64,000 nt of DNA. It comes from Allopontixanthobacter sp041552775. GTDB lineage: Bacteria; Pseudomonadota; Alphaproteobacteria; Sphingomonadales; Sphingomonadaceae. Under the pieces are notes generated by a model. It made no database searches. It was not told the DNA's origin and was given only the letters and a program-made list of their open reading frames with translations. Below, piece by piece: positions 51,268 through 61,620 of the stretch (the stretch's first letter is position 1; the number at the start of each line of letters is the position of its first letter). The stretch lies in NCBI GenBank assembly GCA_041552775.1, contig JBFEKH010000003.1, positions 1-64,000 of the forward strand, in the 5' to 3' direction. A program made the position numbers and the translations under genes.

Positions 51268-52415
51268 GCTGCCACCAGATCGCCGTGGACCATTTCACCC
51301 AGCAGCGCATCCAGCAGCGGCATTCCCGCCGGTGTCACGCCAATCCTGTCACCAGCGCGCCATGCCAGCGAGAGGTCGATCAGCAGGCGCAGGCGATCAG
51401 CGTCGATCATCCCCTCCGCTGGTATGCCAAATCGCGCCGACATGGCGCCAAGGTCCACCCCTTCGCCGAGCCGCAGGCCCATCAACAGAGCCTCTGCCGC
51501 CAGTTCGCGCTGTCCCAATTCGCGCATTTCGGAAATGCCACTGACGGCTGCCTCGAATGCGTTGAGGTAGTTCTCCGGCTTCTTGTGCCGGATGGTCGCC
51601 GCACCGTTCCTGCGGCCATGGGCACCGGGACCGATCCCGCAGTAATCCTGATACCGCCAATAGGTCAGATTATGGCGGCTTTGTTCACCCGGCCGCGCGT
51701 GATTGCTGATTTCATAGGCGGGAATTCCCGCAGCTTCGGTCATTTCACGTGTGAGGGCGAACAAATCGGCTGCCGGATCATCTTCCAGCGGATCGAACAC
51801 ACCGCGCCGAACGTCGGTGGCAAATCGGGTGCCCGGTTCAATCGTCAATTGGTAGAGCGACATGTGATCGGTCCCGAAGGTCAAAGCCCGTGAAAGCTCC
51901 GTACGCCAGTCCTCCACGCTCTGGCCCGGCCGCGCGTAGATCAGGTCGAAACTGACGCGGCGGAATTGCTCCTGCGCCACTGAAAGCGAAGCGAGGCCTT
52001 CCTCAACCCCGTGCAGGCGGCCCAGGAATTTCAGCTCCGCATCATCCAGTGCCTGCAAACCTAGCGAAACCCGGTTCACGCCCGCGCTCGCCAGATCGGC
52101 AAATTTCGCCGCCTCCACCGAGGAAGGATTCGCTTCCAGCGTGATCTCGATATCGGGTGCGAAGCCCCACAGCCGCTCCGCCTCGTCCAGCAGCGCACCA
52201 ACCAGAGACGGGGGCATCAGGGACGGGGTGCCGCCGCCGAAAAAGATCGACTCCAACGGCTCTCCGCCGGCCAATTCCGCTTCAAACCGCATATCCGCGA
52301 GCAGCGCCGCCTGCCACGCCGCGACATCCACTCCCGCGCGAACATGACTGTTGAAGTCGCAATAGGGGCATTTCTTCACGCAGAAAGGCCAGTGTATATA
52401 TAATGCGCGTGCCAT
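51264..52415 (-). CDS. hemW: Radical SAM haem chaperone HemW
   Basis: Radical SAM protein of 383 residues that delivers haem to membrane proteins. The cluster motif is FCVKKCPYCDF (Cys12, 16, 19), and the YSL-like ALYIHWPFC start is diagnostic. FGGGTPSLM and GVNRVSLGLQALDD are also typical. It overlaps xerC and is divergent from the first CAP-domain gene. Confidence 0.95.
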   Translation of the reverse strand: MARALYIHWPFCVKKCPYCDFNSHVRAGVDVAAWQAALLADMRFEAELAGGEPLESIFFGGGTPSLMPPSLVGALLDEAERLWGFAPDIEITLEANPSSVEAAKFADLASAGVNRVSLGLQALDDAELKFLGRLHGVEEGLASLSVAQEQFRRVSFDLIYARPGQSVEDWRTELSRALTFGTDHMSLYQLTIEPGTRFATDVRRGVFDPLEDDPAADLFALTREMTEAAGIPAYEISNHARPGEQSRHNLTYWRYQDYCGIGPGAHGRRNGAATIRHKKPENYLNAFEAAVSGISEMRELGQRELAAEALLMGLRLGEGVDLGAMSARFGIPAEGMIDADRLRLLIDLSLAWRAGDRIGVTPAGMPLLDALLGEMVHGDLVAA

Positions 52416-52461
52416 GCTTCTTTCAGCCCTTGTTAACCCGCCAAAGTCAAGATCTCACACC

Positions 52462-53007
52462 ATGACAACAGGCCGAATGTCCGTATTTCTTGGTGCCGCG
52501 ATTGCACTTGCCGCCGTGCTTGCCGCGCCCACGATCGGGGAGGCTCCTGCGCAGGCTGCCGAGCCAAGCAACAGCTTCGCCAAGCGGTTGCTGAGGGCCC
52601 ACAACCAGGAACGCGTTCAGGTTGGCGTGGTGCCGCTGCAGTGGGATGCCAAATTGGCTGCAGACGCAAAACAATGGGCCGACCATCTTGCCCAGCGCGG
52701 CAGGCTAGAACATGCCAGCTATGAACAGCGCAACAAGGCGGGAGAAAACCTATGGATGGGCAGCGCCGGATATTACAGCGCTGAGACCATGATTAGCGGC
52801 TTCATCGACGAAAAGAAAGATTTCCGTCCGGGCAAGTTCCCGAATGTATCCCGCACCGGCAAATGGCAAGATGTTGCCCATTACACCCAGCTGATCTGGC
52901 ACGATACGCGGCAAGTCGGCTGTGCAGTTTCACGCGACCAGATCAATGATTTTCTTGTTTGCCGCTATTTCCCGGTCGGCAACTGGATCGGCCAGCAGAT
53001 TGGCTGA
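52462..53007 (+). CDS. Secreted CAP-domain (SCP/TAPS) protein, first of a pair
   Basis: A 181-residue protein with a cleavable signal peptide (LGAAIALAAVLAAPTIGEAPAQA), then one CAP domain. It has the CAP signatures AHNQERVQVGV, GENLW (with Glu), FPNVSRTGKWQDVAHYTQLIWH and VCRYFP. CAP proteins are small extracellular proteins, often of unknown action. It lies in a divergent gap between hemW and rdgB. A second CAP protein follows 121 bases downstream. Confidence 0.88.
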   Translation: MTTGRMSVFLGAAIALAAVLAAPTIGEAPAQAAEPSNSFAKRLLRAHNQERVQVGVVPLQWDAKLAADAKQWADHLAQRGRLEHASYEQRNKAGENLWMGSAGYYSAETMISGFIDEKKDFRPGKFPNVSRTGKWQDVAHYTQLIWHDTRQVGCAVSRDQINDFLVCRYFPVGNWIGQQIG

Positions 53008-53128
53008 CGAGCCGTGTCGATAAACGGCTGACCCGAAAACTGAACCCACCAGTAACCAGCTTTTTGAGGCTAATGTCAGCCAACGCGGCCGACAAGAGTC
53101 GCTTGTATCATCGGCTGGGTCGCACTCT

Positions 53129-53767
53129 ATGCAAATTTCACGTCGACGGAGCGTGGTCTCCTTATGCACAATAGCGGCAACATTGGCCGTTAGCGGTTGC
53201 GGCGGAGATGGTAGCTCGCCGCCGGCGGGTGGAGGTGGTTTGGCCGCATCGCCCACACCAACGCCTACCCCGACTGCAACACCGACACCAAGCCCGGCAA
53301 CTACTCCTTCGACTGCGAACACAAGGCAGCAGGGGTTGAACCAGGCGATGCTAACCGCTCACAATTCGGCCCGTGCGGAGGTCAGGGTGCCCGCTGCAGC
53401 GCTGGATCAGGCCTTGATGAATGCCGCGCTTGCCTATGCCGAGGAACTGGCAGCAAACGGGAAGTTCGAGCACAGCGCCCCGGGCACACGGCAAGGGCAG
53501 GGCGAAAACCTGTGGGCAGGCACCGCTGTCCGATTTACCTACCAGCAAATGTCAGGGGCATGGATGGACGAGAAGACCAATTTTCTTGCCGGGCGTTTCC
53601 CCGATGTCAGCCGTACGGGCAATTGGCAGGATGTCGGCCACTATACGCAGATCATTTGGCGATCTTCGACGAAGATTGGCTGCGGGATCGCTACTGGCGG
53701 TGGCCGCGATGTGCTGGTCTGCCGGTATTCCCCGGCAGGCAATGTGGTGGGGGAGCTGGTACCCTAG
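53129..53767 (+). CDS. CAP-domain lipoprotein, second of a pair
   Basis: A 212-residue lipoprotein (signal RRRSVVSLCTIAATLAVSGC) with a Gly patch, a Pro/Thr-rich spacer (PTPTPTPTATPTPSP) and a CAP domain that parallels the previous gene: GENLW, FPDVSRTGNWQDVGHYTQIIW, VCRYSP. The spacer resembles surface-exposed linkers. The pair looks like a tandem duplication with one member secreted and one anchored. Its stop overlaps that of the convergent rdgB. Confidence 0.88.
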   Translation: MQISRRRSVVSLCTIAATLAVSGCGGDGSSPPAGGGGLAASPTPTPTPTATPTPSPATTPSTANTRQQGLNQAMLTAHNSARAEVRVPAAALDQALMNAALAYAEELAANGKFEHSAPGTRQGQGENLWAGTAVRFTYQQMSGAWMDEKTNFLAGRFPDVSRTGNWQDVGHYTQIIWRSSTKIGCGIATGGGRDVLVCRYSPAGNVVGELVP

Positions 53768-54390
53768 CTGAACTGCTCGGCGACCAGTTTCGCAAAGGCA
53801 TCGGCGCGATGGCTGATGCGGTGTTTTTCTTCCGGGGCAAACTCGGCGAAGGTGATATCGCTGCCCTGCGGCACGAATACCGGATCATATCCGAAGCCCA
53901 TGGTCCCACGCGGAGGCCAGGTGAGCGAACCATCCACGCGGCCTTCGTACACCGCTGTCTCGCCGTCCGGCCACGCCAGAGCGAGGACACAGCTGAACCA
54001 CGCATCACGCGGCGTGTCGGGGCCGTGTTCGCACAGCAGCCCCTCGACCTTTCCCATTGCCAGATACCAGTCGCGGCCCGGCTTGCCTTCGAACCACTGC
54101 CGTTCCGCCCAGTCAGCGGTGTAGACCCCAGGGCGACCATCCAGCGCAGCAACCGACAGGCCGCTATCATCGGCCAGAGAAACGATCCCCGAGGCCTCCG
54201 CCGAAGCGCGCGCCTTGATCACCGCATTCTGGACAAAGGTGGTGCCGGTTTCCGCCGGTTCCGGCAGACCGAGGGACCCGGCCGACAGGCATTTCATCCC
54301 GTACGGACCAAGCAGCGCGGAAATTTCCTTAAGCTTGCCCGCATTATGCGTGGCAATCACAAGGGAACCGGAACCAAGGCGTCTAATCAC
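53764..54390 (-). CDS. rdgB: XTP/dITP pyrophosphatase RdgB
   Basis: House-cleaning nucleotide pyrophosphatase of 208 residues that removes inosine and xanthosine triphosphates. The THNAGKLKEI motif near the start, LADDSGLSVAALDGRPGVYTA and PRGTMGFGYDPVFVP are diagnostic. The start is a GTG with GAGGG seven bases upstream. It follows rph on the same strand. Confidence 0.95.
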   Translation of the reverse strand: MIRRLGSGSLVIATHNAGKLKEISALLGPYGMKCLSAGSLGLPEPAETGTTFVQNAVIKARASAEASGIVSLADDSGLSVAALDGRPGVYTADWAERQWFEGKPGRDWYLAMGKVEGLLCEHGPDTPRDAWFSCVLALAWPDGETAVYEGRVDGSLTWPPRGTMGFGYDPVFVPQGSDITFAEFAPEEKHRISHRADAFAKLVAEQFS

Positions 54391-54399
54391 CGTGTACCC

Positions 54400-55113
54400 T
54401 CACTTCACCGCGTCTAGCTGCGCGGCAAAGATGCCGTCACAGCCTATCCGGGCGAGACGCAACAGGCGCAGTAGGCCTTCTTCGTCATATGTTGCGCCCT
54501 CTGCCGTGGCCTGCACCTCGGCAATGTGGCCGCCGCCGATCAGGACGAAATTGGCATCGGCATCGGCGTTGCTGTCTTCATCATAGTCGAGATCAAGCAC
54601 GGGGGTGCCTTTGTAGATACCGCAGCTTATTGCCGCGACCTGCTTCTCTATCGGATCGACCTTGATATCTCCGCTGGCCATCAAGCCGTTGACCGCCAGC
54701 CGCAGCGCAACCCAAGCGCCCGAGATCGAGGCAGTGCGCGTGCCGCCATCCGCCTGGATTACGTCGCAATCGAGCGTAATCTGCCGTTCGCCCAGTTTGC
54801 GAAGATCGACCACGGAACGTAAGGAGCGTCCGATAAGCCGCTGAATTTCCTGCGTTCTGCCGCTCTGCTTGCCGCGCGCCGCTTCCCGGCTGCCGCGCGT
54901 ATGCGTAGCACGGGGCAGCATCGAATATTCGCCGGTTACCCAGCCTTCGCCCTTGCCGCGCATCCATGGTGGAACGTTGCGTTCGACACTGGCAGTGCAC
55001 AGCACCCTGGTATCGCCGAAGCTGACGAGGCACGAACCCTCGGCATGTTTGGTAAAACCGGTTTCGATGGTGATAGCGCGCATTTCGTCCGGCGCGCGGC
55101 CTGAAGGTCGCAT
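54400..55113 (-). CDS. rph: Ribonuclease PH
   Basis: Phosphorolytic 3'-tRNA trimming exonuclease, 237 residues. Family segments MRPSGRAPDEMRAITIETG, GWVTGEYSMLPRATHTR, IGRSLRSVVDL and LDLDYDEDSNADADANFVL are all present. AAAGGA stands before the ATG. It forms an rph-rdgB unit divergent from hrcA, an arrangement common in alphaproteobacteria. Confidence 0.97.
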   Translation of the reverse strand: MRPSGRAPDEMRAITIETGFTKHAEGSCLVSFGDTRVLCTASVERNVPPWMRGKGEGWVTGEYSMLPRATHTRGSREAARGKQSGRTQEIQRLIGRSLRSVVDLRKLGERQITLDCDVIQADGGTRTASISGAWVALRLAVNGLMASGDIKVDPIEKQVAAISCGIYKGTPVLDLDYDEDSNADADANFVLIGGGHIAEVQATAEGATYDEEGLLRLLRLARIGCDGIFAAQLDAVK

Positions 55114-55172
55114 TATTGTTCCTTTGGTGATGTCTCAAATGATGATCTTGTGGCCGCGTTAGTCGCAAGAGG

Positions 55173-55201
55173 CTTGAGGCTGCAAGGGCAGTCGCTACAT
55201 T
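55173..55201 (+). promoter_or_regulatory. Possible sigma-32-like promoter of hrcA
   Basis: CTTG (55173-55176), an 18-base gap, then CTACATT (55195-55201). The -35 fits the alphaproteobacterial heat-shock consensus and the -10 only partly. If used, the transcript would start almost at the hrcA ATG, a leaderless mRNA. No ribosome-binding site is visible before hrcA, which is consistent with that. Confidence 0.3.
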
Positions 55202-55207
55202 ACACGC

Positions 55208-56251
55208 ATGTCCAACACCCCTGTAACCGAACTGACCGACCGCGCGCGGGAGATTTTCCGCTTGGTGGTGGAAGGATTCCTGACCAGCGGGCATCCGATG
55301 GGCTCCAAGGCCCTGGCTAGCGAGGGCAGGGTCAATTTGTCTCCGGCATCGATTCGCTCGGTGCTGGCGGAGCTCGAAATGCTTGGATTGCTGGCCGCGC
55401 CGCATACCAGTGCGGGCCGGATGCCTACCGAAACGGGGCTGCGTCTGTTTGTCGACGGGATGATGCAGGTGGCAGAACCGACCCGAGAAGAACGCGCGGC
55501 AATTGAGAAGCGCTTGGGAAAACCCGGTCCGATCGAGGCAGCGTTGGAACAGGCCAGTTCGATCCTGTCCGACATTTCTGGCGCTGCCGGGATGGTGATG
55601 GTCCCGACGCGGGAACCTCGTCTTTCACAGATGAGCCTGATGCCCCTGTCACCCAGCCGAGTGCTGGCGGTGATGGTGGGGGAGGACGGCCAGATCGAGA
55701 ACCGTATCCTCGAATTATCCGAACCAACTACCAGCAGCGCGCTGGAGCAGGCCAGCAATTACTTTACCTCCCGGCTGTCCGGCAGAACACTGGCCGATGC
55801 AGCAGCGGCCATCACAGCGGAGATCAATTCCGGCCAGTCGGAACTGGATAATGCCAGCCGTGACCTGGTGGAACGCGGGCTGGCGGTATGGAGCGCTGAT
55901 GCAACTGCGCGGCCGGTACTGATCATTCGGGGGCAGGCAAATCTCCTCGATGAAGCGGCACTGGGGGATATCGAACGCGTTCGGTCGTTGCTGGACGATC
56001 TTGAAAACAAGCAATCGGTGTCTGAATTGCTCGAAAGTGCGCGGGAAGCCGATGCCACGCGAATTTTCATCGGGGCAGAAAACCGGTTATTCGCTTTGTC
56101 CGGCTCCTCCGTCATCGCTTCACCCTACCGCGACCGTGAGGGTAAAGTGGTTGGCGTGCTGGGGGTGATTGGCCCCACAAGGTTGAATTACGCGCGGGTT
56201 GTCCCCATGGTTGATTTCACAGCCCAGTCATTGGGCAAGTTAATCGGTTGA
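55208..56251 (+). CDS. hrcA: Heat-inducible transcription repressor HrcA
   Basis: Repressor of chaperonin genes that binds CIRCE elements. The 347 residues have the N-terminal winged helix (VEGFLTSGHPMGSKAL) and the HrcA sensor body (LFVDGMMQV, GVIGPTRLNYARVVPMVDFTAQSLG). No CIRCE element (TTAGCACTC...GAGTGCTAA) is visible in the window, so the regulated operon, usually groESL, lies elsewhere. It runs directly into grpE. Confidence 0.96.
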   Translation: MSNTPVTELTDRAREIFRLVVEGFLTSGHPMGSKALASEGRVNLSPASIRSVLAELEMLGLLAAPHTSAGRMPTETGLRLFVDGMMQVAEPTREERAAIEKRLGKPGPIEAALEQASSILSDISGAAGMVMVPTREPRLSQMSLMPLSPSRVLAVMVGEDGQIENRILELSEPTTSSALEQASNYFTSRLSGRTLADAAAAITAEINSGQSELDNASRDLVERGLAVWSADATARPVLIIRGQANLLDEAALGDIERVRSLLDDLENKQSVSELLESAREADATRIFIGAENRLFALSGSSVIASPYRDREGKVVGVLGVIGPTRLNYARVVPMVDFTAQSLGKLIG

Positions 56252-56268
56252 CTGGAACAATAAACGAC

Positions 56269-56871
56269 ATGGATAAAAAGAAACCGGACGCCCACGACGA
56301 GGCGGTAGCCGAAGAATTGAAAGGTGTTCCCGAGGAATTCCTCGATGATGGTACGCGAGAAGAAGGTGAAACCGCAGAACAGGGCGGCGACGCCAGTCTG
56401 ACGGAAGCGCTGGCGCACTTGCGATCCGATCTGGATGCGGCGAAGCAGGAAGTGCTCTACGCCCGCGCCGATACTCAGAACGTGCGTCGCCGGATGGAAA
56501 AAGACGTTGCGGATGCGCGCGCTTATGCCGCCACTGGCTTTGCCCGCGATATCTTGTCTGTGTCAGACAATCTCTCCCGCGCAATCGACTCCGTCCCGCA
56601 GGAATTGCGCGATGACGAGAAGTTCAAGGGATTGGTCGCCGGGATCGAAGCCACCATGCGCGAACTCGACAAGGTGTTCGGCCAACACGGCATCACCCGC
56701 ATCGCGGCGAGAGGCCTGCCGCTCGACCCGAACCAGCATCAGGCCATGCTGGAAATCCCGACGGACGAGTACGAGCCGGGCACCGTCGTGCAGGAAATGC
56801 AGGCCGGGTACATGATCAAGGACCGGCTGCTGCGCCCCGCGATGGTCGCTGTCGCGAAAAAGCCGGACTGA
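56269..56871 (+). CDS. grpE: Nucleotide exchange factor GrpE
   Basis: DnaK nucleotide exchange factor of about 200 residues. The start is taken at MDKKKPDAHD; an upstream in-frame TTG is less likely. It has the long coiled coil (LAHLRSDLDAAKQEVLYARADTQNVRRRMEKD) and the C-terminal beta domain (PDEYEPGTVVQEMQAGYMIKDRLLRPAMV). It lies 17 bases after hrcA. Confidence 0.96.
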   Translation: MDKKKPDAHDEAVAEELKGVPEEFLDDGTREEGETAEQGGDASLTEALAHLRSDLDAAKQEVLYARADTQNVRRRMEKDVADARAYAATGFARDILSVSDNLSRAIDSVPQELRDDEKFKGLVAGIEATMRELDKVFGQHGITRIAARGLPLDPNQHQAMLEIPTDEYEPGTVVQEMQAGYMIKDRLLRPAMVAVAKKPD

Positions 56872-56940
56872 ACCTGAGTCAGGAACATTTTTCTGGTTTG
56901 GACCGCAGGACCTCATAGATGAAACTAACGGAGAAAAACC

Positions 56941-57231
56941 ATGAGAAACCGTATCTTGATGGCCGCTGCACTGGCTTCGCCTACTCTTGCGCTTGGCGCT
57001 TGCGCTGAAAATTATGCCGCTGAAGGTGGTCTTGCCGGAGGCGCTCTCGGCGCAGGTGTGGCAGCACTGACCGGCGGGGATATTGCGAAATATGCACTGG
57101 CCGGCGCGGCTGCTGGCGGTCTTGCAGGATATTTCGTCGACAAGGACGATGGCTGTGACGGTTATGACCGCAATGGCTATCTTGATGATGATTGCTTCGG
57201 GACGCGTGGGTACCCTGTCGATCCACGCTAA
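56941..57231 (+). CDS. Small glycine-zipper lipoprotein
   Basis: A 96-residue lipoprotein with signal MRNRILMAAALASPTLALGAC and a Gly/Ala-rich zipper (GGLAGGALGAGVAALTGG, AGAAAGGLAGYFVD), like rickettsial 17-kDa-type surface antigens. CGGAG lies nine bases before the ATG. The acidic tail (DKDDGCDGYDRNGYLDDDC) may sit in the periplasm. Function unknown. Confidence 0.8.
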   Translation: MRNRILMAAALASPTLALGACAENYAAEGGLAGGALGAGVAALTGGDIAKYALAGAAAGGLAGYFVDKDDGCDGYDRNGYLDDDCFGTRGYPVDPR

Positions 57232-57246
57232 GCCCGAGATTCGGGC

Positions 57247-57747
57247 CTAGCCGGTGGCCCCCGGGAAATTGACGAGCAAATCATAGGCCGATTTGTCCAC
57301 TGCACCTGCCAATTGCATGCCTCTGCGCAGCAGAAACGCGTGCTTCGCGATTTCTGCCTGTTGTTCGATCCCGTATCGTTCAAGAGGCCAGCCCGGTTTC
57401 AGACTGTAATCGTAGCGGTTCCACGGCATGCGGTGCAGAACCAGATACCATTGCCCGAGGGACTGCGTTTGCCAGACATGGGTCATCTCATGGATGAAAA
57501 GCCCCTGCCGAACTAGGCTTTGCTCCCCGAAATCATCGCAATAGGCTGACCCGCCAGGGTGAAAATGGATATGGCCGCGCGGTGCCATGATCGTGCGCTT
57601 AGGCTGGAATGGAAACCACTTCTTCCGCCGGATCATCACAACCGAATAATCGATTGCATGGCCAAAAATCGTCCGGGCGAGGGTGATCTCGCCCGCAGTG
57701 AGCGGCCGCTCCCCGCCGATGGGGCAGGCAGCGGCCATGTCATTCAC
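57247..57747 (-). CDS. HExxH putative metallopeptidase-like protein
   Basis: A 166-residue protein with HEMTHVWQ (HExxH, about residue 88), the zinc signature of metallopeptidases, followed by GWPLERYGIEQQAEI, which contains a possible third ligand Glu. It has no signal peptide. The start GTG overlaps the stop of the copper-chaperone gene, so translation is coupled. Related short HExxH proteins are sometimes labelled Vgr-related; enzyme activity is not established. Confidence 0.72.
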   Translation of the reverse strand: MNDMAAACPIGGERPLTAGEITLARTIFGHAIDYSVVMIRRKKWFPFQPKRTIMAPRGHIHFHPGGSAYCDDFGEQSLVRQGLFIHEMTHVWQTQSLGQWYLVLHRMPWNRYDYSLKPGWPLERYGIEQQAEIAKHAFLLRRGMQLAGAVDKSAYDLLVNFPGATG

Positions 57748-58223
57748 CGATCTTCGCCTGCAGCCTGGATCTTGACCGGGAAGCTGAGCTTGTCCCCGCC
57801 AGCAATGACGAAGGTTGCCTCTGTCATGCCGCCAGCCTGCAATTCAGGAGAAACGCCCATGACCATGATGTGTTTCGCGCCCGGTTCGAACGTCACCGTG
57901 TCGCCTTTTTTCATGATGATCGGGAGCATTTCCATCATTTCCATCTTGCCGTCCCATTCGCCCATTTCGTGCATCACCGCGCTTTCCGCTCCATCGACCA
58001 CGATACGGTTTACGGCTGGCGTCCGGTCCCCGTCATAGGCGAGATCGAGATACATCGCTGCTGGGCTGCCTACCACGGCAGGCAATACCAGACGGGCGTT
58101 GGTGACCGAAAGGCCGGGCGCAGCGTCGGGCACCGCTGCTTCTTCCGATGCGCCGCCGCCGCATGCGCTAAGGCCCAACGTAGCAACGCCAAGCGCCAGG
58201 CTCGCGAAAAATGATTTTGTCAT
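57744..58223 (-). CDS. PCu(A)C-type periplasmic copper chaperone (lipoprotein)
   Basis: A 159-residue protein with a lipobox signal (ATLGLSAC) and the PCu(A)C domain. Copper ligands follow the HxM/Mx(n)HxM pattern: VMHEMGEW, then KMEMMEM, then KHIMVMG. It should carry Cu(I) to cytochrome c oxidase or similar in the periplasm. GGAG precedes the ATG. It is translationally coupled to the HExxH gene. Confidence 0.9.
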   Translation of the reverse strand: MTKSFFASLALGVATLGLSACGGGASEEAAVPDAAPGLSVTNARLVLPAVVGSPAAMYLDLAYDGDRTPAVNRIVVDGAESAVMHEMGEWDGKMEMMEMLPIIMKKGDTVTFEPGAKHIMVMGVSPELQAGGMTEATFVIAGGDKLSFPVKIQAAGEDR

Positions 58224-58319
58224 CGGAAATTCTCCATATGTGTATCGGCGTCAGTTGCGCCTCGCCGCCCGGCAATCGATTTGCCTGAAAACATGTGCGT
58301 GGACTAGCGGCGTCAATCC

Positions 58320-58347
58320 CTTGTGCCAACAAAAACCGCACCTATAT
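58320..58347 (+). promoter_or_regulatory. Sigma-32 (RpoH) promoter for dnaK
   Basis: CTTG (58320-58323), a 17-base gap, then CCTATAT (58341-58347) followed by CGCG. This fits the alphaproteobacterial RpoH consensus CTTG-N17/18-CYTATNT exactly. It lies about 125 bases before the dnaK ATG and would give heat-inducible dnaK(-dnaJ) expression. Confidence 0.85.
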
Positions 58348-58472
58348 CGCGCCCAGAGAATTCGAGTTTTTAAACTGCAATTCCATAGTTGCTTATCCGA
58401 GTTACCAAGCTGTTCCGCCATTCTTGGGGAACACACAGGTAACGTCCAAATATTGAACTGAATGGGGAAACC

Positions 58473-60395
<1,923 letters not shown>

Positions 60396-60416
60396 GCCAA
60401 GTCTGAGAAAACCTAA

Positions 60417-60448
60417 ACCGCCATTCCCATTTTCATGGGGGTGGCGGT
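60417..60448 (+). other. Stable intergenic hairpin between dnaK and dnaJ
   Basis: ACCGCCA (60417-60423) pairs with TGGCGGT (60442-60448) and CCCAT with ATGGG around a TTTC loop; the two intervening bases on each side can pair as G-U, giving a nearly continuous stem. No T-tract follows, so it is not a normal terminator. It could stabilise the dnaK 3' end or lower dnaJ output. Confidence 0.6.
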
Positions 60449-60484
60449 CAGGTATGGAGGGGCTCTGAAAAGCCTTCGAGCACT

Positions 60485-61603
60485 ATGGATTATTACCAAC
60501 TTCTGGAAGTCAGCCGCGACGCGGACGACAAGGCGATCAAATCATCCTATCGCCGTCTTGCGATGGGATGCCATCCGGATCGGAACCCCGGCTGCGCCGA
60601 TTCCGAAGCGAAATTCAAGACCATCAGCCATGCGTATGATTGCCTGAAAGACCCGCAAAAACGCGCTGCCTATGACCGATACGGCCACGAAGCCTTCGAA
60701 CAGGGCATGAATGGCGGCGGTGGTGGCCGCGGCGGGCAACAGGGCGATTTCGGCGACATCGGCGACATATTTGAAACGATTTTCGGCAGCGCTTTCGGCG
60801 GCGGCGGCGGGCGCCAGCAAGTGCGCCGCGGCGCAGACTTGCGCTATGACATGGAGATCGGCCTCGAAGACGCTTTCCATGGCAAGAGCAGCGAAATCGA
60901 AATCGAAGTTTCGCAAAGCTGTGAGACCTGCAATGGATCGGGCGCCACTCCCGGAACCGGAACACGGGGCTGCAATCTGTGCCACGGCCACGGAAAGGTT
61001 CGCGCCAAGCAGGGCTTCTTCGTTGTCGAGCGCCCGTGTCCCAATTGCCAGGGCCGCGGTGAAGTCATCGAAAGCCCATGCAGCGATTGCCGCGGCGAGG
61101 GCCGGGTCGACCTGCCGCAAAGCCTGCAAATAGACATTCCGCCAGGTGTCGATACCGGCACGCGCATCCGCCTGACGGGCAAGGGTGAAGCCGGTCCGCG
61201 CGGCGCACCATCGGGCGATCTGTATATTTTCGTCCATGTCCGCCCGCATGAAGTGTTCCAGCGCGAAGGCACCACATTGCTCACCCGCGTGCCCATCAGT
61301 TTTACCACTGCGGCGCTGGGCGGATCAGTCGACATTCCCGATCTGGACGGTGAGACCAACACGATCGATATCCCGCCCGGCATCCAGTCCGGCAAGCAGT
61401 TGCGCCAGCGCGGTGCCGGCATGCCGGTGTTGCAGGGGCGCGGACGCGGCGATCTGGTAGTGGAAATCGCTGTTGAAACCCCGACCAGGCTCACCAAAGA
61501 GCAGAAGGAAATCCTGCAGCAGTTTCGAGACACCGAAACCGGCGATGAATGCCCGGAAAGCCGCGGCTTTTTCGACAAGTTGAAAGACGCATTCTCGGGC
61601 TAG
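60485..61603 (+). CDS. dnaJ: Chaperone protein DnaJ
   Basis: Hsp40 co-chaperone of 372 residues. The J domain has HPD (GCHPDRNPG, about residue 34), then a Gly-rich segment, then four zinc motifs CETCNGSG, CNLCHGHG, CPNCQGRG and CSDCRGEG, and the substrate-binding C-terminus. No strong ribosome-binding site is visible, so reinitiation or the upstream hairpin may affect translation. Confidence 0.98.
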   Translation: MDYYQLLEVSRDADDKAIKSSYRRLAMGCHPDRNPGCADSEAKFKTISHAYDCLKDPQKRAAYDRYGHEAFEQGMNGGGGGRGGQQGDFGDIGDIFETIFGSAFGGGGGRQQVRRGADLRYDMEIGLEDAFHGKSSEIEIEVSQSCETCNGSGATPGTGTRGCNLCHGHGKVRAKQGFFVVERPCPNCQGRGEVIESPCSDCRGEGRVDLPQSLQIDIPPGVDTGTRIRLTGKGEAGPRGAPSGDLYIFVHVRPHEVFQREGTTLLTRVPISFTTAALGGSVDIPDLDGETNTIDIPPGIQSGKQLRQRGAGMPVLQGRGRGDLVVEIAVETPTRLTKEQKEILQQFRDTETGDECPESRGFFDKLKDAFSG

Positions 61604-61620
61604 GGTACGACGCAAATATT

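Noticed and set aside
53240..53320. Tandem DNA repeat
   Set aside because: The repetitive look comes from the Pro/Thr-rich linker of the second CAP protein, not from an independent repeat element.
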